Assembly: GCF_001401755.1 (NCBI RefSeq)
Contig: NZ_AVQK01000010.1
Location: forward strand, 186,001 to 250,000
Direction: 5' to 3'
DNA length: 64,000 nt
Source: Aquimarina longa SW024
GTDB lineage: Bacteria; Bacteroidota; Bacteroidia; Flavobacteriales; Flavobacteriaceae
In this document: in pieces, positions 10,901 through 18,319 of the stretch
How the letters are laid out: each line of letters opens with the position of its first letter
Position numbering within the stretch: the first letter of the stretch is position 1
Made by a program: the position numbers and the translations under genes
Notes under the pieces: generated by a model
The model's database searches: none
What the model saw: the letters and a program-made list of their open reading frames with translations, nothing else
Told to the model about the DNA's origin: nothing

Positions 10901-12338
10901 AGGGTGGAATCAAGTACGAGGAACCAACCCTGTAGTGTATTACGGGATTACAGATTTTGGAAGTAATTATACTTCTTATCCTTTACATAAAGCTGTTGAT
11001 AGAACTGTTTCTAGTAAAGGAATGAACAATAACTATGCACGATTAACGGGACTTCAGGCAGATACTGCATACTATTTTGTGATAAAAGATAGTGAAGGTG
11101 TTTCTAAACGATTCTGGTTTAAGACTGCTCCGAGTGATCCTAATACTCGACTATCTATTATTGCCGGTGGAGATTCTAGAAACAATCGTACTCCTAGAAA
11201 GAATGCAAATAGGTTGGTTGCTAAAATACGACCACATGCAGTGTTTTTTGGAGGAGATATGACAAGCTCTTCCTCTAGCTCTCAATGGCAAAATTGGTTT
11301 GATGATTGGCAATTGACGATAGGTTCTGATGGAAGAATTATTCCTGTAGTAGCAGCGCGAGGTAATCACGAAAAAGCGAATGATATCAGAGATCTTTTTG
11401 ATATTCCTACTGCTGCAGGTGGAGAGTACTATGCCTTAAGTTTTGCAGGTAATTTGGTAAGGACATATACTTTAAATACAGAAGTAAGCCCAGCAGGTAC
11501 TCAGGGTAAATGGTTAGCGAATGACTTAACAACTAATTCTGCAAATCATACTTGGGCTATAGCTCAATATCATAGAGCCACTAGGCCTCACGAACCAGGT
11601 AAATCAGAACAAAATGATCAGTATGAAGCGTGGTCAAAACCATTTTATACAAATGCAGTGCAACTGGTAATGGAAAGTGATTCTCATGTAGTGAAACGCA
11701 CATGGCCAATTAAACCATCAACAGGTTCAGGAAGTGATGAAGGATTTGTGAAAGCAGCTACTGACCCCCAAAGAGCAGTGTATGTAGGAGAAGGATGTTG
11801 GGGAGCTCCTCTAAGAAATGCTTCTGATACTAAAAAATGGACAAGAGCTTCTGGATCATTTAATCAGTTTAAATGGTTATGGATAGATAACAATAAAATA
11901 GAACTTAGAACCATAAAAGTAGACAATGCTAGTAGTGTAGGGCAATTAAGTGATACTAATATATTTGTCTTGCCCACCAATATTGATGTTTGGAATCCAA
12001 CAGGAGGAAGTGTCGTAACTATTGATAACCCGCATAAAGTAAATGCTACATTGCCAAGAACTAATATTGTATCGATAAAAAATAATACTGCTAAAAGAAA
12101 ATTAAATCTTTATCCAAATCCAATAGAATTTGGAATGTTGCATATTAAATATCATAATTATACCAATACTCATAGATCAGAAGCATTAATTAGAGATATG
12201 TTTGGAAGAGTTGTTGATAAAGTTATTTTTAAATCCGAAACAACAACTTATAACATTAACAAATTGAATACAGGGGTTTATTTTATTGTTATTAAAACAG
12301 AAAAAGGAGAAATCAGTGAAAAATTTATTAAGAGATAA
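7923..12338 (+). CDS. Secreted M43 metalloprotease / FN3-MAM / purple acid phosphatase-like fusion with T9SS sorting domain
   Basis: 1471 residues. In order: signal peptide (about 1-25); M43 cytophagalysin-type protease with HELGHYFSILH at 179-189 and Met-turn VMSYT at 250-254; FN3 (about 289-376); MAM (380-543); FN3 (550-636); MAM (640-803); FN3 (811-896); a divergent InlB-type beta repeat (about 900-968); a purple-acid-phosphatase N-terminal FN3-like domain; a calcineurin-type phosphatase with D1084 (GGDSR), D1112 (GGDMT), N1148-H1149 (GNHE), H1217 and H1255 (SDSH); and a type A T9SS C-terminal sorting domain (LYPNP to the end). It is likely exported and surface-attached or released. Each catalytic set appears complete. 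A protease and a phosphoesterase in one chain is unusual; the shared substrate is unknown, but phosphoprotein or matrix turnover is a guess. Confidence 0.88.
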   Translation: MKTRKHLCFLVVLMFLSAISTVWAQKEEQCGAEPPENYNRFMLNRLQSITRNRALLAPVSLPVQHHVSRNSNGSSPSITSAKIKNVMDELNATYAPMNISFYEYAPIKYIDNSSWNSSFNKSSDSQLTQYEEAKAINVFYFSNVKGSSSSICGFAKFPGTGNRVILKVSCSQNGSTASHELGHYFSILHTHSTSNGRELVKRTNCSRAGDFFCDTPADPKLSNKVNSNCKYTGSSKDSNGDAYQPDTRNVMSYTSKPCRTGGFTSEQQNAITTSLKSDRAYLLADTNDKEAPSIPTGLKASNTTANSTNLSWKASTDNIGVAEYEIFQDSKRVGTSTVTNFSVSGLSPNTRYSFTVKAKDAAGNISKNSSKVSITTSERSACTGISSLPYTESFENGIGAWTQETNDAIDWTRKSGATKSKKTGPSEASDRRYYIYTEATKNYTKIALLTSPCIDLSNQPNSQLSFDYHMYGSNMGTMEFRASTDNGITWKTIWSKKGDQGNNWKSETISLSNYGGSIIKLQLKGTTGSSYRSDMAIDNLKITSTALDNQSPTVPTNLIISNITSTSIDLSWNASTDNTDVIKYDVYQEGVLIGSSVNTTYNVSGLTANTEYSFTVKAKDATGNSSGNSNTASITTSEESTCTGISSFPYSESFENGIGAWIQETNDAIDWTRKSKGTKSKRTGPSEASNKQYYIYTEATRNYTKIALLTSPCIDLSNQPNSQLSFDYHMYGSSMGTMEFRASTDNGITWKTIWNKKGDQGNNWKSETVSLSNYGGSVIKLQLKGTTGSSYRSDMAIDNLKIISVVPDTEIPTVPTDLTASNIRNTSVDLSWNASTDNTGVTGYDIYQGGISIGSSTNTTYSVHGLTANTGYSFTIKAKDAAGNTSGNSNTVNITTTNTVQYTLNIKIKGQGIVSGGGNYNSGEVATVKATPSTGWEFGGWTGDLSVNTNPSSITMDVDKTVTATFTETPVISTSTEKYRLTWRGNTATTMVIGWNQVRGTNPVVYYGITDFGSNYTSYPLHKAVDRTVSSKGMNNNYARLTGLQADTAYYFVIKDSEGVSKRFWFKTAPSDPNTRLSIIAGGDSRNNRTPRKNANRLVAKIRPHAVFFGGDMTSSSSSSQWQNWFDDWQLTIGSDGRIIPVVAARGNHEKANDIRDLFDIPTAAGGEYYALSFAGNLVRTYTLNTEVSPAGTQGKWLANDLTTNSANHTWAIAQYHRATRPHEPGKSEQNDQYEAWSKPFYTNAVQLVMESDSHVVKRTWPIKPSTGSGSDEGFVKAATDPQRAVYVGEGCWGAPLRNASDTKKWTRASGSFNQFKWLWIDNNKIELRTIKVDNASSVGQLSDTNIFVLPTNIDVWNPTGGSVVTIDNPHKVNATLPRTNIVSIKNNTAKRKLNLYPNPIEFGMLHIKYHNYTNTHRSEALIRDMFGRVVDKVIFKSETTTYNINKLNTGVYFIVIKTEKGEISEKFIKR
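9061..10321 (+). repeat. 780-bp-period internal duplication (FN3-MAM unit)
   Basis: The MAM-coding stretches 9061-9541 and 9841-10321 are nearly identical in DNA, offset by exactly 780 bases and in frame. The neighbouring FN3 segments follow the same period but have diverged more. This is a recent in-frame duplication within the large secreted gene, or one kept uniform by gene conversion. Confidence 0.85.
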
Positions 12339-12370
12339 TCACAATTTCTTTATTTCTTTGTAAAAAGTAA

Positions 12371-12404
12371 AAACTGCCTGAGATTATTATTCAGGCAGTT
12401 TTTT
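12371..12404 (+). terminator. Rho-independent terminator after the fusion protein
   Basis: A perfect 11-bp stem (AAACTGCCTGA and its complement) with a 9-base loop is followed by a T run. It lies 33 bases after the stop codon. Confidence 0.85.
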
Positions 12405-12583
12405 GTAATCTTAATTTTTTCTATCGAAAAGAATTTAAGAATTTTACATTTTAGTATCGTTAAAGGCAAAAAAGTAATATAAAAAGATATTTAAGCCATT
12501 TTTTTAAATGGTCAGCAGTTAGATTAGATAAAAACTTTTAATAAATAGTTTATTTTTTAAAACACTAATTTTTACATAAACTA

Positions 12584-13465
12584 ATGACATCATTATTACA
12601 TTCTAAGCATAGATTAATTACAATTCTAAAAATTTCAGCTTTTGTTATATTCTTAGGAAGAGCCTATCAGCATATACTATGGGATCCCCCGTATAGAACA
12701 TTTTTATGGGATGAAAGTATTCTAAAGAATGTTGTTGAAAATATCTTTGGAGTAGCATGGCATGATTATGTAACCAACCTCTCTGTTGATAATACAATCT
12801 CTTTATCGATAAAAGTAATAGGAGTTTTTTATTTATTATGCGCCATTGTTACATTGCTGATGAAACCTAATATGAAGAAATTAGGCAAATTCTTTTTATT
12901 AGGAGGCAGTATCGGACTTCTTATTTTAGCACTACTATATTGTAAAGAAAAATTTTTTCATGTAGGACAGTTTTTTGAGTATACAATTCAATTTTTAAGT
13001 CCAGTGCTCCTATACATGATACTATTCACAACGATTGATTTTAAAAAGATACGTCTAATAGCCCTTATCGCTATTGCGCTTACATTTAGTTGTCACGGTC
13101 TCTATGCGATAGGATATTATCCTAGACCAGGTAATTTTATTGATATGACTTTAAACAGCATACCAATTAGTGAACCTAATGCGCATGTATTACTAAAAAT
13201 TGCAGGGATTCTTGATTTTGTTATTGCTGTTGCTATTTTTATTCCTAGGATTTCTTATGTAGCTTTAGTCTATGCATTTATATGGGGAGGATTGACAGCG
13301 ATTGCTCGTCTAACAGGACATTTTCATGTTGATTTTCTATGGAATACATTTAATCAATGGACATGGGAAGTTCTTATTAGATTACCTCATGCCTTTATTC
13401 CTTTGTTTGTAATGATTGCAGATCGTCCTAATTTATATTTCTGGAAGAGAACTCAAGCGATTTAA
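12584..13465 (+). CDS. Multi-pass membrane protein of unknown function
   Basis: 293 residues with about seven or eight hydrophobic helices and almost no soluble domain. It begins MTSLLHSKHRLITILKISAF. Conserved-looking polar points include HILWDPPYRTFLWDE near the first helix and a HFHVDFLWNTFNQWTWE stretch near the end. I do not recognise the family; it is vaguely DoxX-like. It lies 170 bases upstream of the DUF5690 gene in the same direction, but the two predicted operators fall between them, so it may be a separate transcript. A link to the phosphonate locus is inferred only from position. Confidence 0.65.
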   Translation: MTSLLHSKHRLITILKISAFVIFLGRAYQHILWDPPYRTFLWDESILKNVVENIFGVAWHDYVTNLSVDNTISLSIKVIGVFYLLCAIVTLLMKPNMKKLGKFFLLGGSIGLLILALLYCKEKFFHVGQFFEYTIQFLSPVLLYMILFTTIDFKKIRLIALIAIALTFSCHGLYAIGYYPRPGNFIDMTLNSIPISEPNAHVLLKIAGILDFVIAVAIFIPRISYVALVYAFIWGGLTAIARLTGHFHVDFLWNTFNQWTWEVLIRLPHAFIPLFVMIADRPNLYFWKRTQAI

Positions 13466-13550
13466 TATTAAATAACCTTTTTTGCTCTATATATCATAAA
13501 AGATTTTACAATTAATCAAAGCTATAATAAATATTTCTTAAACTCTATTT

Positions 13551-13567
13551 TTTTACTATTAGTAAAA
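13551..13567. promoter_or_regulatory. Predicted XRE operator, copy 1
   Basis: A perfect 17-bp palindrome with one central base, TTTTACTATTAGTAAAA (half-sites TTTAC and GTAAA, 5 apart). It lies 69 bases upstream of the DUF5690 start. Its centre is 41 bases from the centre of copy 2, about four helical turns. Binding by the regulator at 16816-17391 is inferred. Confidence 0.6.
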
Positions 13568-13592
13568 TAGTGTTCATTTTTGTGTCTTAAAA

Positions 13593-13607
13593 TTTACTAT
13601 TAGTAAA
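13593..13607. promoter_or_regulatory. Predicted XRE operator, copy 2
   Basis: The same 15-bp palindrome, TTTACTATTAGTAAA, 28 bases before the DUF5690 ATG, so it probably overlaps the transcription start or core promoter. Two identical palindromes on the same helix face suit cooperative binding by dimers. Confidence 0.6.
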
Positions 13608-13635
13608 AATATGTAATAAGAGTTCAAGACTGCAA

Positions 13636-14919
13636 ATGAAGACATCTTATCTAAAGTTCATCATACATGCATCAATAGCTTCTTTTGGAGCTTATTTCTG
13701 TATGTATGCATTTAGAAAACCTTTTAGTGTAGCTACTTTCGAAAACCTTTCTGTTTTTAATATAGATTATAAGATTGTATTAATTATAGCTCAGGTATTA
13801 GGGTATACATTCTCTAAGTTTCTAGGAATAAAAATAATATCAGAATTAAAAGCTGAGAATCGGGTAAAGTATTTAATAGGATTAATTCTTTTGGCAGAAT
13901 TAGCATTAGTATTTTTTGCAATTTTGCCACAACCGTATAATGTGATAGCCTTATTTTTTAATGGATTACCATTAGGAATGATTTGGGGTATTGTATTTTC
14001 TTACCTCGAAGGACGAAAGTTTACAGAGATACTAGGAGTAGCTTTATGTAGCAGTTTTATTGTATCCAGTGGAATTGTAAAATCTGTAGGTCTATCTCTT
14101 ATGAATATTTGGCATGTTTCTCAATTTTGGATGCCAGCCGCTACAGGAGCATTATTTATTGTACCATTATTATTTTTTGCGTGGTTGTTAGAAAAACTAC
14201 CTGTAACAACATTAGAAGATAAAGTAATGCGATCTGAACGTGTACCAATGTCTGCCAAAGATAGAAAGCATCTTTTGCTCTCATTTTTGATACCAATTAC
14301 AGGGATTGTACTATTCTATACATTACTAACAGCATTTAGAGATTTTAGAGATAATTTTGCACGAGAACTATGGGATAGTATAGGATATAAAGGGGATGTT
14401 TCGGTATATACAACTTCAGAAATTAGTATTGCAGTAGTAGTACTCCTAATTTTAGGAAGCACATTCTATATAAAAAATAATGCAAAAGCGGTATACATAT
14501 ACCATTTCTTAATCTTAATAGGAGTTTTGTGTATCGGAATTTCTACGGTTCTTTTTCAATTAGAAATACTAAACCCTTTTATTTGGATGGTTATATGTGG
14601 GTTTGGACTATACATTTGTTACGTTCCTTTTAATTGCTTGTTTTTTGACCGATTTATAGCAATGTTTAAGATCAAAGGAAATGCAGGTTTTTTGATCTAT
14701 ATCGCAGACTCTTTTGGGTACTTAGGTAGTATCACAGCACTATTATATAAAAATTTTGGACAAGCAAATTTAAGTTGGCTAGACTTTTTTATTTATGGAG
14801 CATATGGGATAACAATATTAGGAATAGTAATTATGCTAGGCTCTTTGTTGTATTTTAAAAAAGCATACCGTACTAGAATAACAACTATAGAAACAGAATT
14901 ACATTATGAAAAAATATGA
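13636..14919 (+). CDS. DUF5690 family MFS-like transporter
   Basis: 427 residues with about twelve hydrophobic helices. The opening (YLKFIIHASIASFGAYFCMYAFRKPFSVATF) matches the DUF5690 pattern, related to major facilitator phosphate-ester/organophosphate antiporters. The frame overlaps the next gene by 14 bases, so the two are translationally coupled. Given the downstream oxidoreductase and phosphonatase-like hydrolase, I infer that it imports an aminophosphonate or a related small anion. Two predicted operators precede it. Specificity is not testable from sequence alone. Confidence 0.75.
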   Translation: MKTSYLKFIIHASIASFGAYFCMYAFRKPFSVATFENLSVFNIDYKIVLIIAQVLGYTFSKFLGIKIISELKAENRVKYLIGLILLAELALVFFAILPQPYNVIALFFNGLPLGMIWGIVFSYLEGRKFTEILGVALCSSFIVSSGIVKSVGLSLMNIWHVSQFWMPAATGALFIVPLLFFAWLLEKLPVTTLEDKVMRSERVPMSAKDRKHLLLSFLIPITGIVLFYTLLTAFRDFRDNFARELWDSIGYKGDVSVYTTSEISIAVVVLLILGSTFYIKNNAKAVYIYHFLILIGVLCIGISTVLFQLEILNPFIWMVICGFGLYICYVPFNCLFFDRFIAMFKIKGNAGFLIYIADSFGYLGSITALLYKNFGQANLSWLDFFIYGAYGITILGIVIMLGSLLYFKKAYRTRITTIETELHYEKI

Positions 14920-16060
14920 CCTCGTTGTTGTAGGAGGTGGAGTACTAGGCACTTTTCATGCATATCATGCATTGCAAAATGGATTACAAGTAGCTTTACT
15001 CGAAAAAAATAAAATGCCACAAGGAGCAACTACTCAAAATTTTGGACAAGTAGTTCCTTCTGGAATGAATACCAAATGGCAGACTTATGGTAGAGAAAGT
15101 TTAAAAATATACAAAGAAATCCAACAGCAATACGATATAACACTTCGTGAGAATGGATCTGTATATCTGGCATCTAATAAAGAAGAAGTACAACTCATAG
15201 AAGAGCTACATCAGATCAATCAAAACAATCAATATACCTCGGAATTATTAACCAAAGAAGAGTGTATTACAAAATATCCTGGATTACGACCCGATTATAT
15301 ACAAGCAGGATTATTTTTTCCAGAAGAAGTTACCGTAGAAGCTCGTGAGATGATACATCGTTTACAAGATTTTATGGTAAAGCATATGAGTTTAGACTAT
15401 TTTACAAATAGAAACGTAATCGCTTGTGAACAAGTAAATAACTCTGTTAAAATAACCTCTTCTTCAGGAGAAATTTTTGAAGCAGAAAAAGTAATTATTT
15501 GTAATGGTAATGAGTTTAAAAACTTATATCCAGAACTTTTTAATAGTAGTGACTTAGAAGTTACAAAACTACAAATGTTGCAAACTAAATCTCAATCTAA
15601 CTATAAACTATCTGGTAATATTCTAACTGGATGGTCCATCAGGCGATATGAAGCATTTGCAGAATGCCCTTCCTTTTTTAAAATAAAATCTAAAGAAGAC
15701 CTTGATTCTCTACAGAAAAAATGGGGTGTACACATTTTGTTTAAACAAGCACCAGATGGATCGATAATTATAGGAGACTCTCATGAGTATGCAGATGCTA
15801 AAGATATGGAAAATCTGGGATGCACTCTTAATATGGATATAGATCATTTTATGATAGAAGAAGCACAGAAAATTATGGAGTTACCTACTTACACGATCCA
15901 AAATAGGTGGTTTGGAATGTATTCGCAATGTAAAACTAGTGATGTATTTCAGCAAACTATAGATGATACTATTCATATCATTACAGGAATTGGAGGTAAA
16001 GGAATGACAGGAAGTGCAGGATTTGCAAAAGAAAATATTACACAATTATTTAATATATAA
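14906..16060 (+). CDS. TIGR03364-type FAD-dependent oxidoreductase of a phosphonate locus
   Basis: 384 residues of the DAO/glycine-oxidase fold. The N-terminal Rossmann motif is VVVGGGVLGTFHA (residues 7-19), followed by LLEKN, where an acidic residue would hold the FAD ribose. The C-terminus has the second FAD motif IHIITGIGGKGMTGSAGFA. This subfamily is known to sit beside phosphonatase-like HAD enzymes. I recall members reported to oxidise aminoethylphosphonate or its N-methyl form to phosphonoacetaldehyde, but the substrate here is inferred. It overlaps the transporter gene by 14 bases and is followed 7 bases later by the HAD gene, so this is one operon. Confidence 0.8.
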   Translation: MKKYDLVVVGGGVLGTFHAYHALQNGLQVALLEKNKMPQGATTQNFGQVVPSGMNTKWQTYGRESLKIYKEIQQQYDITLRENGSVYLASNKEEVQLIEELHQINQNNQYTSELLTKEECITKYPGLRPDYIQAGLFFPEEVTVEAREMIHRLQDFMVKHMSLDYFTNRNVIACEQVNNSVKITSSSGEIFEAEKVIICNGNEFKNLYPELFNSSDLEVTKLQMLQTKSQSNYKLSGNILTGWSIRRYEAFAECPSFFKIKSKEDLDSLQKKWGVHILFKQAPDGSIIIGDSHEYADAKDMENLGCTLNMDIDHFMIEEAQKIMELPTYTIQNRWFGMYSQCKTSDVFQQTIDDTIHIITGIGGKGMTGSAGFAKENITQLFNI

Positions 16061-16067
16061 TATAACC

Positions 16068-16760
16068 ATGAATAAAAAAATTGACCTAGCTGTTTTTGAT
16101 ATGGCAGGAACTACTGTTAATGAGAATAATATAGTATATAAAACAGTACAGCAATCCATCAATGATCAAGGATATACCGTTAGTTTAGAGGAGGTGTTAG
16201 AACATGGTGCAGGAAAAGAAAAATACCAAGCGATACTAGATATTCTAAAAAATACAACCTCTTGTGAAGATATAGAAGATACTGCAAAAAGAGCTTTTTC
16301 GAATTTTAAACCTATTTTAAAAAACATATATAAACAATCGGATGTAAGAGCTTTTGATAAAGTAGAAGAATTATTCGGAATCTTAAGAAATAATAATGTA
16401 AAAATAGTTCTCAATACAGGATATGATTCCAAAACAGCAAATCAACTGATCAAAAAATTAAATTGGAAAAAAGGAGTTGATTACGATGCCTTACTTACTG
16501 CGGATGATGTTACTAATGGTAGACCTCATAAAGAAATGATATGTAAAGCAATGCAGATGTTTACTATCACAGATCCATCTAGGGTATTAAAAGTAGGAGA
16601 TTCTGCTATAGATATAGAAGAAGGTAAAAATGCCGATTGTGGAATTACAGTAGGTGTTTTAACAGGAGCTCAAAACAAGGAACAGCTACAAAAAGCCAAA
16701 CCAGATTTTATTATAAATGAATTGTTAGAATTAAGAAAAATTATATTCTATTTAGATTAA
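16068..16760 (+). CDS. Phosphonatase-like HAD hydrolase (TIGR03351 type)
   Basis: 230 residues. HAD motif I is DMAGT (nucleophile Asp), motif II LNTGY, and motif IV KVGDSAIDIEEGKNAD. The PhnX-like inserted cap follows motif I, with HGAGKEKYQAI near the place where true phosphonatases carry their Schiff-base lysine. The family is the closest homologue of phosphonoacetaldehyde hydrolase and typically lies next to the FAD oxidoreductase, as here. The predicted role is cleavage of the C-P bond of the aldehyde product. I chose the ATG at 16068; an in-frame ATG at 16014 lies inside the preceding gene and adds no family-like sequence. Confidence 0.82.
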   Translation: MNKKIDLAVFDMAGTTVNENNIVYKTVQQSINDQGYTVSLEEVLEHGAGKEKYQAILDILKNTTSCEDIEDTAKRAFSNFKPILKNIYKQSDVRAFDKVEELFGILRNNNVKIVLNTGYDSKTANQLIKKLNWKKGVDYDALLTADDVTNGRPHKEMICKAMQMFTITDPSRVLKVGDSAIDIEEGKNADCGITVGVLTGAQNKEQLQKAKPDFIINELLELRKIIFYLD

Positions 16761-16784
16761 AATTATATTAATTGTTTTGTTTTT

Positions 16785-16817
16785 AGAGGTCGTCTTTTAG
16801 GAGATGATCTCTTTTTT
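16785..16817 (+). terminator. Terminator of the phosphonate operon
   Basis: A 10-bp stem with two G-U pairs (AGAGGTCGTC with GATGATCTCT), an 8-base loop and a T run. It overlaps the last codon of the convergent regulator gene. Confidence 0.7.
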
Positions 16818-17391
16818 AATCCTCTTTATCCAAAAAGAAATATAAAACAATCATTTTACAAGATATTTTACTTCGATTAATAGGCACATGTGGTATACGT
16901 CCATCAAAAAAAATAGAATCCCCTTCTTTTAAAATAACTTCTTCATCTCCAATAATATAATGACATTCTCCTACTAGCATATATTTAAATTCATATGCAT
17001 CTGTTTCTACTTTATTACGTTTAGAATCAGGTTGTATTTCTAAAATAACGACTTCAAAACCAATAGAACTCAGTTGCTTCCCAAAAATATAGTTATAACT
17101 AAATCCAATAGCATCTTCTTTTTCAATAGAACTATATTCTGAAGCTCTTGTTACGATATATTTAAAATTAGTTTGTGAAGGCATTCCATTAAAAAATGTA
17201 GAAACCTCTACCTCTAGAGCAGTTATAATATTTAATAAAACGGGTAATGAAGGGATCGTTCTTCCATTTTCAATTCTAGAAATAAGTCCATTACTAACTC
17301 CAGCTTTAGAAGCAATTGCATTGATAGTCTTTTTATCACTTTTACGAATTTCTTTTAAGCGTTTACCAATACCTATTAAATAATCATTCAT
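16816..17391 (-). CDS. XRE-family regulator with C-terminal cupin sensor
   Basis: 191 residues. An N-terminal helix-turn-helix (about residues 8-62; KTINAIASKAGVSNGLISRIENGRTIPSLPVL) is followed by a cupin barrel (about 110-185; EYKFMLVGECHYIIGDEEVILKEGDSIFF-type strand pattern and a HVPINR end). Known relatives sense small amino or phosphonate compounds through the cupin. It is convergent with the phosphonate operon. A half-matching version of the operator found before the transporter gene lies 4 bases upstream of its own ATG, so autoregulation is likely. Confidence 0.8.
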   Translation of the reverse strand: MNDYLIGIGKRLKEIRKSDKKTINAIASKAGVSNGLISRIENGRTIPSLPVLLNIITALEVEVSTFFNGMPSQTNFKYIVTRASEYSSIEKEDAIGFSYNYIFGKQLSSIGFEVVILEIQPDSKRNKVETDAYEFKYMLVGECHYIIGDEEVILKEGDSIFFDGRIPHVPINRSKISCKMIVLYFFLDKED

Positions 17392-17394
17392 TTG

Positions 17395-17409
17395 TTTACA
17401 GATAGTAAG
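17395..17409. promoter_or_regulatory. Predicted autoregulatory XRE operator
   Basis: TTTACAGATAGTAAG, matching the TTTAC-N5-GTAAA pattern at nine of ten half-site positions, directly before the regulator's start codon. The remainder up to 17560 is AT-rich with nothing else recognised. Confidence 0.45.
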
Positions 17410-17561
17410 TACTACAAATATTAATAAAAAAGATAAGATTTAGAAGCTATTTCAAACATAATATTACACAAATAAGAAAGAACTATTGTTAGGGTAAGAA
17501 AACCTCTGATAGAATAAGGATATAGACTATTAAAGAAATAAGAATTTTAAAACTATAGTAC

Positions 17562-17606
17562 CTTAAAAAACAAATAATCATAAGGTAGGATTTTGATTAT
17601 TTGTTT
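17562..17606 (-). terminator. Terminator downstream of the SSB gene
   Basis: A perfect 13-bp stem (AAACAAATAATCA with TGATTATTTGTTT) around a 13-base loop, followed on the minus strand by a T run. It lies about 100 bases after the single-stranded DNA-binding protein's stop codon. Confidence 0.75.
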
Positions 17607-17702
17607 GGATTAAGATGTATGAGTACTTAATTAAAAAATTTTAGAAATTCAGACTTGCATGTGTAGGGTAAAAATATATAATCGAATACGGTTTTTAGAT
17701 GC

Positions 17703-18035
17703 TTACTTATTAAGCATTAAAAGTTCATTACAAACGATCTCGGTGATATATCGTTTTTCACCCTTAATATCCTCATAATTTCGAGAGGTGAGTTTCCCTT
17801 CGATAGCAATTTCTTGCCCTTTGTTGACATACTTTTCTATAATATCAGCGGTTTTACCCCATGCGATGATATTATGCCATTGCGTATCGGTGATTTTATC
17901 TCCTTGTTTATTATAATAATACTCATTTGTAGCTATCGAGAATTTTGCAAGCTTTTTACCAGACTCTAGATTGATAATTTCTGGATCTTGTCCTAGGTTT
18001 CCGATCAACTGTACTTTGTTTTTTAGTGTATTCAT
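17703..18035 (-). CDS. ssb: Small single-stranded DNA-binding protein
   Basis: 110 residues forming one OB fold. It shows KVQLIGNLGQDPEI at the start, WHNIIAWGKTADII in the middle and GQEIAIEGKLTSRNYEDIKGEKRYITEIV near the end, all typical of SSB. It ends soon after the OB fold and has no acidic C-terminal tail, so it would not recruit partner proteins as the replicative SSB does. It is probably a secondary, repair- or uptake-related copy. The upstream region has two CGTTTGTA motifs ten bases apart (18193-18200 and 18203-18210), possibly regulatory. Confidence 0.88.
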   Translation of the reverse strand: MNTLKNKVQLIGNLGQDPEIINLESGKKLAKFSIATNEYYYNKQGDKITDTQWHNIIAWGKTADIIEKYVNKGQEIAIEGKLTSRNYEDIKGEKRYITEIVCNELLMLNK

Positions 18036-18319
18036 GGTTCTCTTTTTTTATATATTAATATTATATCTAGAAATGATTATTCAGGTTTTTTATAATTTAT
18101 TAATTTTAAAGTGCTGTTAGATAGTTAACTGTATTTTTGATGCAAACTTATAGTGTACTTCTAGGTAAATTCGGTTAGGAAATGCTTGTTTTCGTTTGTA
18201 TCCGTTTGTAGTCGCTTATTAAATGTTAATGATTAGCTATTAGAATGAAAAATAGTTACTTTCTGTACTAAACTATCACTACCAAGAATATTGACTAATT
18301 TGATAAATAAGTAGAATGT

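Noticed and set aside
16014-16067. N-terminal extension of the HAD hydrolase
   Set aside because: It would overlap the oxidoreductase and precede the ordinary motif I start by 18 residues; the ATG at 16068 is better.
18193-18210. Tandem CGTTTGTA motifs upstream of ssb as an iteron-type origin
   Set aside because: Only two copies, and no replication initiator gene nearby; it is noted as a possible regulatory motif only.
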